A DNA stretch of 64,000 bases from Rheinheimera sp. EpRS3 (GTDB lineage Bacteria; Pseudomonadota; Gammaproteobacteria; Enterobacterales; Alteromonadaceae): assembly GCF_001513785.1 (NCBI RefSeq), contig NZ_LNQS01000008.1:620001-684000 (forward strand), written 5' to 3'. Positions 1 through 8,092 of the stretch are shown in pieces. The notes under the pieces were generated by a model, which saw only the letters and a list, made by a program, of their open reading frames with translations, searched no databases and was not told where the DNA came from. Numbering within the stretch: the first letter of the stretch is position 1; each line of letters begins with the position of its first letter. The position numbers and the translations under genes were made by a program.

Positions 1-526
1 ATACACTCAGGCAGATAACCGGCGGCTTTTTAAAATGCTGCTTGTAAGCACTTGAGTTAACGAAATATTTAAACAGCTTGCCATGCAGCTCGCCAAAATT
101 CTCCGGGATGCTGAACTGGGCTTGCTGCTTATTATGCTCCAGCAGCAATACGCTAAAATCATAGTCCCGCACATAAGAGGAAAAGTTATTACCCACTATG
201 CCTTCAATGCGCTCGTTGGTTTTATGATCAACAATATTGGTTTTTAATACTTCAATCGACGGGAAACTTGAGCCATTGCCGTCAATGTCCACATCAACCG
301 AAACGATGTCCAGCTCGACAGAGTAACGATCGCCTTTGGGGTTATCCCATTGCGCTAAGGCGTTAAAACGGTTGTTAATCATCGTTAAAGCGTTACGCAA
401 ATTCTGCTGGCGGCACTCACCTCTTGCCAGGTTAGCAAAGTTAGTGGTGATACGGGTACTGTCCGCCGGCTGATAATGTTCATCGAACCGAATACGCTTA
501 ATGGTAAAAGTGAAATCTTTGTTCAT
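1..526 (-). CDS. mesX: MesX (DUF1852), partner of folate-independent methionine synthase, partial
   Basis: The first 175 codons read on the minus strand and run off the left edge, so the C-terminus is missing. The protein starts MNKDFTFTIKRIRFDEHY and contains TRITTNFANLARGE and WDNPKGDRYSVELD, which I recognise as the DUF1852 family. That family is known as MesX, the putative oxygenase partner of MesD, a short MetE-like synthase that makes methionine without methyl-folate in aerobic bacteria. mesD normally follows mesX and would lie outside the window. The upstream MetJ boxes at 558-581 independently support a methionine role. The ATG start at 524-526 is the first one downstream of the operator. 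Family assignment is from memory of its conserved N-terminus. Confidence 0.85.
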   Translation of the reverse strand, partial: MNKDFTFTIKRIRFDEHYQPADSTRITTNFANLARGECRQQNLRNALTMINNRFNALAQWDNPKGDRYSVELDIVSVDVDIDGNGSSFPSIEVLKTNIVDHKTNERIEGIVGNNFSSYVRDYDFSVLLLEHNKQQAQFSIPENFGELHGKLFKYFVNSSAYKQHFKKPPVICLSV

Positions 527-557
527 GCTCTGCTATCCCCTGTGCTAACCGTCGAAA

Positions 558-581
558 AAACATCTAGACGTCTAGACTTAA
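558..581 (-). promoter_or_regulatory. MetJ operator: three tandem met boxes
   Basis: The sequence is AAACATCT-AGACGTCT-AGACTTAA. The central 8-mer at 566-573 is the perfect MetJ consensus AGACGTCT. The two flanking 8-mers each match in about half to three quarters of positions. Tandem 8-bp boxes are how MetJ-SAM dimers bind cooperatively. The site begins 32 bp upstream of the mesX start codon, where it can block transcription of mesX when methionine (SAM) is abundant. Confidence 0.85.
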
Positions 582-768
582 AGCCATGTGTAATTTATAC
601 ACCCGGGGCTGCATGAATAAAAATGATATTATTTCATTAACCCATGAGTAAAAGTCATAGTTAAGCCGTAACGAACGCTTAGCAGGAGGATGACGGGATA
701 TCAGATGCTGCGGTCAGCAACGCCCCCTGAGTAAAAGGGGCGGCTGGTATGTAAATGCGTTGGCTAAC

Positions 769-1164
769 TTATGCCATCGAGTGCAGGCCGATTAAATTAC
801 CTTCACAGTCGCGCACCACGGCGCAAAAGCCATGTTCACCAATCGACATTTTCGGCTGCTGTATACTGCCGCCATTGGCTGCTGCGCGCTCAGCCTGTAC
901 TGCACAATCCTCGCAGCCAAAATACACCAAGGTGCCACCGCCGCCGGGGGTAAAACCATCCATTTTTACCAGGCTGCCGCCGGCACCGTAATAACTCATG
1001 CCGTTTTCTTTATCCATTGGGAAGAACCACATCTCCATCTCAACCTCCGGCGTGGGTGACGGCATGTGTTCCAGCTTGATATCAAACAGCGCCTGATAAA
1101 ACGCTATGGCGCGCTGCATATTTTCTACGTAAATTTCAAAATGTACTACCGGGTTAAATTTCAT
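769..1164 (-). CDS. VOC family (glyoxalase/dioxygenase-fold) protein
   Basis: A 131-residue protein with the beta-alpha-beta-beta-beta pattern of the vicinal oxygen chelate fold. It has an N-terminal HFEIYVENMQRAIAFYQ motif, a middle GTLVYFGCED strand and a C-terminal DCEGNLIGLHSM motif carrying the usual late acidic/His positions. Single-domain VOC proteins bind a divalent metal, but their substrates vary too much to name one here. I chose the ATG at 1162-1164 over an upstream alternative at 1197 because AGGAGC lies 7 nt before it and the family begins at this point. It stands alone, divergent from nothing nearby, and looks cytosolic. Confidence 0.85.
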   Translation of the reverse strand: MKFNPVVHFEIYVENMQRAIAFYQALFDIKLEHMPSPTPEVEMEMWFFPMDKENGMSYYGAGGSLVKMDGFTPGGGGTLVYFGCEDCAVQAERAAANGGSIQQPKMSIGEHGFCAVVRDCEGNLIGLHSMA

Positions 1165-1483
1165 CGCGTTGCTCCTAAATTTGGCAATACCTTGCACAGC
1201 CAGCTGATGCTGCAGTAAAGGTAGCAGTGATTAACTCACGGTACTTAGTCGGATGGTGACGGATAAGATCGACGAGCGTTTGGCAGGATTTTAGTAATTT
1301 TTCTTAGGCTATTGTTTTACATAACTGAAATTTCTGTTCTGGTTATCTCAGCGTCAGCAGCAAGAGGCTGCGCCACAAGGGCGAGGCTGCTCGAAAAGTA
1401 GCAAAGCAGGTTAATTTTGTTCTGTCCCCGATAACCCTACTTTGGAAATAAGCCTTTGCTTTGTATTACGTGAAAAGTAAACA
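1165..1483. other. Intergenic region, no gene recognised
   Basis: This stretch separates the VOC gene from the end of the restriction-modification operon. I see no convincing open frame with a ribosome binding site, no tRNA and no strong hairpin with a T-run. It may hold the VOC promoter near its left end. Confidence 0.5.
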
Positions 1484-4400
1484 TTAATAATGCTCTTCAA
1501 TATACGCGTATGCCTTGGTGAACAACTCTTTGTCTTTGCCCAAGCCGAACTGTGCCAGCGTTAGTAGCAGGGCTTTCTGTATCTCACGCGGGCCGCTGTT
1601 GGAGTTTTGCCAGCCGTCGAAGCGGGTTGCTTTTACTATTTTGTCGATTTGCTCTACTACGTCGCCAATTAGCTTAGGCGTGGTCTCAGGCCGGGTTTCT
1701 AGAAAGAGTTTGGTTAGTGCTTGTTTATTATCTTCCTGTGTAACAACTTTATCGCCACTTTCGCGCTCAGCCTGTACGGTGTCTTTGGCTGCGTCTAAAA
1801 GGCCTTTTAGCCAGTCTATGGCTTTGATAACTCCGGCTTCGTAGTCTTGACGTAGTTTCTCTAACCGTTCGCCCAACGCAACGAATTTAGGGTCGTGACT
1901 GCCACGTAGGCGACCCATCAGGTCGATTTCTAATTTACGCGCCCGCTGTTCTTGCTCTTTATCTGTCAGGGTAAAGATGGCGTGCTCATCCATTACCAGC
2001 TCATCGATATCATCCCGGATGCGATTAATATCGGTATGCTGGTGTATAAGCTGAATGGTTTCTGGGCCTAATGCTGCCCAAACTAATGCGCCGGTTTGGC
2101 CGACTGGGCGCACTGATTCATAAATCTGCGCCAGCCATTTGTAATCTTTGCGGTAGGTGTTTAAGAATGGGTCAGGGTTAATTGCCGACCATAGTTTGGC
2201 GACTACGCCAAAGGCTGCAGCAAATTCGTCGCGTTTTTCATTGGTAGGCAGGCACTCTTGCGCGGTCATAATGCCCTCAAAACCTTCAAGACTTCGGTCA
2301 ACATTTGGAAAGAAGGCCAAGCACTTTTCTAGCTGCAGCGGCAATAGGGCTTTAAAGGCTTCAATGCCTTCCACTACGCCTTCAATTTCTTCCGGGTTGT
2401 ACGCCAGTGCCGTGCGCAGGTTTTCAAATACGCCGAGGTAGTCGATGATCAGGCCCATTTGTTTACGGGTTTCATCGTTCTGATACAGCCGGTTAGTGCG
2501 GCACATAGCCTGTAACAGGGTATGGTCACGTAATGGTTTATCTAAGTACATGCAATAGCAGATAGGTGCATCAAAGCCGGTTAGTAGCTTGGCTGTTACG
2601 ATAAGTAACTGCAGCGGCTGTTTTGGGTCTTTGTAGGTTTCTATCAGATCTTTTTGCTTTTGCTCATCGTCATCGATGCTTTGCCAGCGTTCAAAGTCAC
2701 TCTGTTTAACCGGCAGCTTTAAATCATCATGCCATTTGCGCCAGTCTTTATTAACCTTGCCTTTCTTATCACCGTCTGGCGCTTTAATTGGGGCTTGGTC
2801 AATATTCATCACCACTTCAACAGCATCAAACCCGAGCCTTTCACCCAGCAAGTAATACATCTGCACACAGGCATCACGGTCGTACACCACCACCATAGCC
2901 TTCATCTTTTTCGGCTTAACGTGGCAGGTAAAGTGCTCGGCAATATCGGCGCTAACTGCAGCCATACGTTTAGGCGCTTTTAGCATAATAGCCAGTTTGC
3001 CAGCACGTTTAGACAGCTCAGCTTTTTCTTCTTCGTCCAGGTTGTTGGCGGCGGCTAAGGCTTCAAACTCTTTGTCTATTGCTTCACGGTCTACCCGAAG
3101 CTCTGCCAGGCGTGGTTCAAACTTTACCGGGTTAGTAGCACCGTCACGGATAGACTGCTTATAGCTATAACGGTTCATGTAACGACCAGGGTCGTCTTCG
3201 GCACCAAATAACTTAAAGGTATTGCGATCTATACCTGAAATAGGTGTACCGGTTAAACCGTAAAAATGGGCATTAGGCAGCGCCCAGCGCATTTTGTCAC
3301 CTAAACCCCCTTCTTGGGTGCGGTGCGCTTCATCGACCAGCACAATGATATTGTCGCGATCGTTCAGGCCTTTTTTATTGGCTTCGTCGATTTCAACATC
3401 TTTAAATTTGAAGATGGTGGTAATTAAAATACCCCGGCTATCTTGCTCGATATACTCACCAAGCTTTTTGCAGCTTTGCACTTTAATCAGGTTTTTAACG
3501 TCGGCACCGCCAAAGGTTTCACTGATTTGGCTATCTAAATCTCGCCGGTCTACCACTACCAACACAGTCGGGTTTTTCAACTGGTTATCTGCCCGCAGCA
3601 TCTTAGCGGCATACAGCATTAATAATGACTTACCAGAGCCCTGGAAGTGCCAGATAAGGCCTTTTTTCGGGTAGCCACGGCGCACCCGCTCCACAATTTG
3701 CTTAGCGGCTTCAAACTGCGGGTAACGCGGTAATATTTTTATGCGTTTAGGTGGCGTGTTTTTTCCGGTTTTAACCGTTGAAAACAACGCGAACGATTCC
3801 AGCAGCTGCAATAAGGTAACCGGATTTAGTAAACCCTCAGCACTGTTAAGTACAGTTTGCAGGCCGGGTAAAATGTCATCGCGTAAATCAGTGTTATGCC
3901 ACGGCCCCCAGTCTTTAGGGCCAGCATTAATAGCACCATAAGCAAAGGTTTTACCTTCACTGGCAAAGCACAGCAGGTTAGGCACAAAAAATGGCGCTAC
4001 ATTTTGCCAGTAGTGCTTTTTACCACCCATAAAATCAGCGGCACCGTCTTGCCAGCTAACACTTGGCCGGGTGGCAGTTTTTACTTCACCCACCACCAAC
4101 GGGATGCCATTAACGTACAGCACAACATCAAAATACACTTCAGTGGCAGCGATATAATGCACCTGCTGCGACACGACAAAATGGTTGTTTTTGATATCGT
4201 CAAAATCAATCAGGTTAATGGTGATATGGTCGCCATTTTCACCAAAGGGTAGGCTTTTCTCTGCCAACAGCCATTCCTGAAAGTTTTCGTTGGCTTTTAC
4301 CAGGCCGGTATGCTTGGCCTCCAGAATAACGCCACGAAGTTTATAAATAACCTCGTCCGCCAGGTCCGGCTGTTTAGCGATATCAGGGTTTAACGAACAA

Positions 4401-4546
4401 AGCGCGTCTTTTAGCCACTCATCAACAAAGATATCGTGTGCTTGCTTTGGCAGGCTATCACCGTGGCAGTAAGTCCAATTTACCCCGCTTAAACCCTTTA
4501 AGCGGTCGATAATTCCATTTTCCGTGACAGTTTGTTCGTTAAACAT
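1484..4546 (-). CDS. hsdR: Type I restriction enzyme, R (motor and nuclease) subunit
   Basis: A 1020-residue protein, full length for HsdR. The N-terminal PD-(D/E)xK nuclease has Asp140 followed by EVK at 154-156 (context LVVGEVKTA). The superfamily 2 translocase has Walker A GSGKS at 303-307, DEAH at 405-408 and GLTGTP at 430-435, followed by a helicase C-terminal domain and a helical tail that would dock on the methylase core. It is the last gene of the five-gene operon and starts 8 nt after hsdS ends. With two M subunits and one S it would form the ATP-driven translocase that cuts unmethylated foreign DNA at a distance. All visible catalytic motifs are intact. Confidence 0.97.
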   Translation of the reverse strand: MFNEQTVTENGIIDRLKGLSGVNWTYCHGDSLPKQAHDIFVDEWLKDALCSLNPDIAKQPDLADEVIYKLRGVILEAKHTGLVKANENFQEWLLAEKSLPFGENGDHITINLIDFDDIKNNHFVVSQQVHYIAATEVYFDVVLYVNGIPLVVGEVKTATRPSVSWQDGAADFMGGKKHYWQNVAPFFVPNLLCFASEGKTFAYGAINAGPKDWGPWHNTDLRDDILPGLQTVLNSAEGLLNPVTLLQLLESFALFSTVKTGKNTPPKRIKILPRYPQFEAAKQIVERVRRGYPKKGLIWHFQGSGKSLLMLYAAKMLRADNQLKNPTVLVVVDRRDLDSQISETFGGADVKNLIKVQSCKKLGEYIEQDSRGILITTIFKFKDVEIDEANKKGLNDRDNIIVLVDEAHRTQEGGLGDKMRWALPNAHFYGLTGTPISGIDRNTFKLFGAEDDPGRYMNRYSYKQSIRDGATNPVKFEPRLAELRVDREAIDKEFEALAAANNLDEEEKAELSKRAGKLAIMLKAPKRMAAVSADIAEHFTCHVKPKKMKAMVVVYDRDACVQMYYLLGERLGFDAVEVVMNIDQAPIKAPDGDKKGKVNKDWRKWHDDLKLPVKQSDFERWQSIDDDEQKQKDLIETYKDPKQPLQLLIVTAKLLTGFDAPICYCMYLDKPLRDHTLLQAMCRTNRLYQNDETRKQMGLIIDYLGVFENLRTALAYNPEEIEGVVEGIEAFKALLPLQLEKCLAFFPNVDRSLEGFEGIMTAQECLPTNEKRDEFAAAFGVVAKLWSAINPDPFLNTYRKDYKWLAQIYESVRPVGQTGALVWAALGPETIQLIHQHTDINRIRDDIDELVMDEHAIFTLTDKEQEQRARKLEIDLMGRLRGSHDPKFVALGERLEKLRQDYEAGVIKAIDWLKGLLDAAKDTVQAERESGDKVVTQEDNKQALTKLFLETRPETTPKLIGDVVEQIDKIVKATRFDGWQNSNSGPREIQKALLLTLAQFGLGKDKELFTKAYAYIEEHY

Positions 4547-4554
4547 TAAGTTAC

Positions 4555-5742
4555 CTACTCGAAGTATTTTGATTTAACACCTGCAAATAAATTAAACATC
4601 TTTTTATAATGCTCTTTCAAAACATCAATTTGCCTATCAAATTCGCGAAGAACTTTTTCTATCTCTATTATTCTCTCAGGAGGAGGAACAAGGATTGGCA
4701 AACTTTTCAAACTACCAGGATTTATGTTTGCTTGGCTAACCCCGGGAGTAGCAAAAGCTTTTAACCTATATTGAACTAAGGGAAGATTTAAATACTGAGT
4801 CAGATAATATGGAGTTAGCTTTTCAGTATCAGCGACTAAACGGATTAAGTAGGAAGCAAATAGATAGTCCTCTTTCAGCTCGAATATTCCTGTTCTTCCA
4901 ACCCACTCCATGCTGTTGGTTCTATTGAAAACTATGTCTCCATAATTTAACAAGTACTTTCTTGCTTCCTCGATAGAATAATCTAAATACTTTAGATCAT
5001 TCGGATCTACGTATCCATTTGTAATATTCATCATACGAAGCACGGGATAGCGCCCAGTTGCCTCCAGCGAGTCAGATAACCCATATTGAGTATCTTTAAG
5101 AACGTCGCCCACTCTCAGTATCTGCCATCCTTGGGGAACATTAACCCTCAATGGTCCAAATAATTGTCGATACCAATTACCCTCAAGCATTAGCGCGTAA
5201 GCCGTGCGAATTTTTGCCTTACTTAACTCTTCTAATAAATTTTCAGACTTACGCAAAGAATCCTCTGCTGCATCCAAAACAGATATGCAAACTTCTTGAG
5301 GGAAATGTGGAATAGATATATTCAGCTTCGAGAGCACAGAGAAATTTGTTCTTGGTGAAAGAGAACCAGAAGAATTTAAAACTGCCCAATTCCATACAAC
5401 TTCAGACTGAACTATATGCTTTATAATGCCATGTGAAATTGTCGTATTTTTTCTAGGCTCCATAACAATGATGTCACCAGAACAAATTCCGTCGAATTCG
5501 GCTATCGCAGCTTTTTTTAAGTAAGGACGTCGTTTACCGAATAATATTTGTCCCTTTTTGAAAACACGATTAAAGCTTGGATTGTCTTCTGCGATGCTTC
5601 CCCACCGCTTTATTTTTAGCGAGCCAGTATCCAAATGCTCTAGGCCAATATAACGCTCGTAACCATCAGCAACTGGATCTTTGGTGGTTAATTTTACTTC
5701 GCGATAAATATCACCGAATTTAACAGTTTGTTTATCATTCAT
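4555..5742 (-). CDS. hsdS: Type I restriction-modification specificity subunit
   Basis: A 395-residue protein with the two-repeat HsdS plan. TRD1 spans roughly residues 1-150, a central conserved helix about 150-190 (LRKSENLLEELSKAKIRTAY), TRD2 about 200-350 (opening QGWQILRVGDV), and a second coiled-coil helix ends the protein. The two TRDs read two half-sites of a bipartite DNA target. The start overlaps the hsdM stop by 4 nt, implying translational coupling. The coding sequence is visibly richer in A and T than hsdM and hsdR, as is common for specificity genes that are exchanged horizontally. The target sequence cannot be read from the protein. Confidence 0.94.
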   Translation of the reverse strand: MNDKQTVKFGDIYREVKLTTKDPVADGYERYIGLEHLDTGSLKIKRWGSIAEDNPSFNRVFKKGQILFGKRRPYLKKAAIAEFDGICSGDIIVMEPRKNTTISHGIIKHIVQSEVVWNWAVLNSSGSLSPRTNFSVLSKLNISIPHFPQEVCISVLDAAEDSLRKSENLLEELSKAKIRTAYALMLEGNWYRQLFGPLRVNVPQGWQILRVGDVLKDTQYGLSDSLEATGRYPVLRMMNITNGYVDPNDLKYLDYSIEEARKYLLNYGDIVFNRTNSMEWVGRTGIFELKEDYLFASYLIRLVADTEKLTPYYLTQYLNLPLVQYRLKAFATPGVSQANINPGSLKSLPILVPPPERIIEIEKVLREFDRQIDVLKEHYKKMFNLFAGVKSKYFE

Positions 5743-7220
5743 TTTTTTTCTACCTCGTAACCCAACTGCGCGAGGCTTTGGAGTAGTTTATTGGTCTGTT
5801 TCTTCAACAGCACCCTGCTAATTTTCCAAGTCTCTACCGCATGCTCAATATCATGCACTTCCTCATCGTCTTTGGTTTGCACATAAAGCGGAATCGACAG
5901 GTTGTAGAGGTTTTCTTTAATAGTATCGATATCAACCAGTGCGGTAATATCGCTTTGCTTTTCCGGCTCGAAATAGGCTTCGCACAGCACTGCGAGGTCA
6001 TCATCCGATAAGCGGCTATGCGCCCGTTCGCGGGTAACATGCTCAACGCCGTTGATAAACAGCACCTTGTTTTTACGCTCGGCTGGCTTGTTGCAGTTAA
6101 GCACTACTACACAAGATTCCATCGGTGAGTTATAGAACAGGTTTGGCCCAAGGCCAATTACTGCTTCGATAATGTCAGACTCAATTACCTGCTTTCGAAT
6201 AGCCTGCTCAGAGTCACGGAACAACACGCCGTGTGGCCACAGCATGGCAGCTCTGCCAGTATCTGCTTTTAGACTCTTGATGATATGGGTGTAAAACGCA
6301 TAGTCGGCACAGCCTTGCGGCGGTACACCAAATAAATTGCGGCCATAAGGGTCGGCAGCAAATTTGTCGCGGTTCCACTTTTTAATGGAGTACGGCGGGT
6401 TGGCAAAGATTACATCGAACTGCTTTAGCTGGTCGTTTTCGATAAATTTAGGCTCTGCCAGGGTATCGCCACGCAGCACTTCAAACTCTTCGATATCATG
6501 TAAAAACATGTTCATACGGGCGATAGCTGAGGTAAGCAGGTTTACTTCCTGGCCGAACAACTTAACGCTACGCCATTCTTTACCGTCTGAGCGTAAGTCC
6601 ATCACCGCATTTAGAAGCATGCCACCAGTACCACAGGTTGGGTCGTAGGCGGTTTCGCCGGGTTTAAGCTGCATAATGCGTGTCATTAAATGCACAACAG
6701 TGCGGTTGGTATAAAACTCGGCAGCTGTGTGGCCAGAATCGTCAGCAAACTTTTTAATTAGGTATTCGTAGGCTTCGCCAAGGTCATCTTGTTTAACCGA
6801 TTTAATACCCAATGGAATTTTACTGAAGTGTTCAATTAAATCGGCCAATAGATGATCAGGCAGGCGCTCTTTGTTAGTCCACTGCGCATCACCAAACACA
6901 CCATGCAAACGCGGATTATTGGCTTCAATTAACCTAAGTGCTGTTTGAATGGCTTCACCAATATTTTTACTGGTATGGCGTACCTTTTCCCAGCGGGCTT
7001 CCACCGGAATATCAAAACGGTGATACATGGGCAATGCTGCGTAGTCGGCATCACCATCATGCGCTTCGAATGCCTCAACATACTCTTCTAAGTAAACGTC
7101 AGACAAACGCTTGTAAAACAACAGCGGGAAGATGTACTGCTTGTAATCTGAGGCGTCAATTTGGCCGCGTAGAAATTCAGCTGCGCCCCAGAGTAAATCT
7201 TCTAAATTTTTTCTGTTCAT
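5739..7220 (-). CDS. hsdM: Type I DNA methyltransferase M subunit, second copy
   Basis: A 493-residue N6-adenine methyltransferase. The N-terminal helical HsdM domain (IDASDYKQYIFPLLFYKRLSD) is followed by the catalytic domain, with SAM-binding motif I DPTCGTGG at 193-200 and catalytic motif IV NPPY at 274-277. It is clearly paralogous to the 499-residue HsdM encoded at 8089-9588 but differs along its whole length, so it is an old divergence rather than a recent duplication. It directly precedes hsdS and overlaps it by 4 nt. It also overlaps the preceding unknown gene by 4 nt. Both active-site motifs are intact, so it should be a working methylase. Confidence 0.95.
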   Translation of the reverse strand: MNRKNLEDLLWGAAEFLRGQIDASDYKQYIFPLLFYKRLSDVYLEEYVEAFEAHDGDADYAALPMYHRFDIPVEARWEKVRHTSKNIGEAIQTALRLIEANNPRLHGVFGDAQWTNKERLPDHLLADLIEHFSKIPLGIKSVKQDDLGEAYEYLIKKFADDSGHTAAEFYTNRTVVHLMTRIMQLKPGETAYDPTCGTGGMLLNAVMDLRSDGKEWRSVKLFGQEVNLLTSAIARMNMFLHDIEEFEVLRGDTLAEPKFIENDQLKQFDVIFANPPYSIKKWNRDKFAADPYGRNLFGVPPQGCADYAFYTHIIKSLKADTGRAAMLWPHGVLFRDSEQAIRKQVIESDIIEAVIGLGPNLFYNSPMESCVVVLNCNKPAERKNKVLFINGVEHVTRERAHSRLSDDDLAVLCEAYFEPEKQSDITALVDIDTIKENLYNLSIPLYVQTKDDEEVHDIEHAVETWKISRVLLKKQTNKLLQSLAQLGYEVEKK

Positions 7221-8092
7221 AGACGGTAATCCAAATATTCAGGACCATCACACCAGATGTTTATATAGCCATTTCTTAACTGGGGGCCTGCCTGCGAAAG
7301 GATGAAGACCGTTTTGGGTTTCTTGTCGGCCAGTCTTTCCAGTTCATTAACCTTAAAGCGTTTAAAGCCAGACTCTACAAGCTTATCGAGCGGCATGTAA
7401 ATTGATGGTCTCTTAGTAATTTCTGCAGAAGTGAGTGTTTTATCAAAGACTATGGAATATCCATTTTCTTTTTTATTAAACCAAGCTTTACCGTAATAAA
7501 TTCGAAATTCATCTTCTAACTCAGATAAGTCCTGACCATTAATTTCAACAAAGAAGTCTCTGATGTTAATTACGCCGACCTCCGGAAGCTGTATCGTGTG
7601 TGATTCATGCGCTAAAAAAGCATCTATTAGTGATGATAGCGTTTTTGAACGTTGAATTTTTCGCTTACCTGACTCTTCGGTGTTGCCTTGTCTTGCTTTT
7701 CCGTCAGTGTCCGAAGTAACTCGTGTATCTCCCATAGACACAGGTCTTTTGGTGCTGGGGGGCTGTAAATTAAGACGAATAGCATTATCAATGTATTCAT
7801 CGCTATCACTATAAATGTCCGTTTTCGAATTTGTTCGTTTTTTCTGCTTCTCAATATCCTTTGCTATGTCGCAATTAGGACTATGTTCACCAACGACTTT
7901 ATAATATGGATCGCGCTTTCTCTTATCTTTGGGGCGTTCTAAATTAGCACATGTGACTGGCGCGCTACAGTGTTCATCCGGACACTGAAAACTAAATTTG
8001 GATTTAACAACGCCAGCTGAAAACTGTCGATCAGCTTCTTCTGCAGTGATATTTAACTTGATATCTTCTGCATATGCCTTCTCTAACTTCAT
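7217..8092 (-). CDS. Unknown protein with zinc-finger-like N-terminus, embedded in the type I RM operon
   Basis: A 291-residue protein that I do not recognise. Residues 35-76 hold a possible zinc site: C37-x4-C42, then H70-x3-C74 (FQCPDEHCSAPV and GEHSPNCDI). This layout recalls the N-terminal finger of CoiA-like proteins, but the match is loose. Residues 80-160 are polar, low-complexity and probably disordered. Residues 165-291 look folded (PEVGVINIRDFFVEING, then a beta-rich end). It overlaps hsdM at both ends by 4 nt, so it is translationally coupled and meant to be made with the RM proteins. Base composition is AT-rich like hsdS. A DNA-binding or regulatory accessory role is only a guess. 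Confidence 0.75.
   Translation of the reverse strand: MKLEKAYAEDIKLNITAEEADRQFSAGVVKSKFSFQCPDEHCSAPVTCANLERPKDKRKRDPYYKVVGEHSPNCDIAKDIEKQKKRTNSKTDIYSDSDEYIDNAIRLNLQPPSTKRPVSMGDTRVTSDTDGKARQGNTEESGKRKIQRSKTLSSLIDAFLAHESHTIQLPEVGVINIRDFFVEINGQDLSELEDEFRIYYGKAWFNKKENGYSIVFDKTLTSAEITKRPSIYMPLDKLVESGFKRFKVNELERLADKKPKTVFILSQAGPQLRNGYINIWCDGPEYLDYRL

Noticed and set aside
721-742. Hairpin CGCCCC...GGGGCG after the VOC gene
   Set aside because: Stem is short and the minus-strand sequence after it has no T-run, so I did not list it as a terminator.
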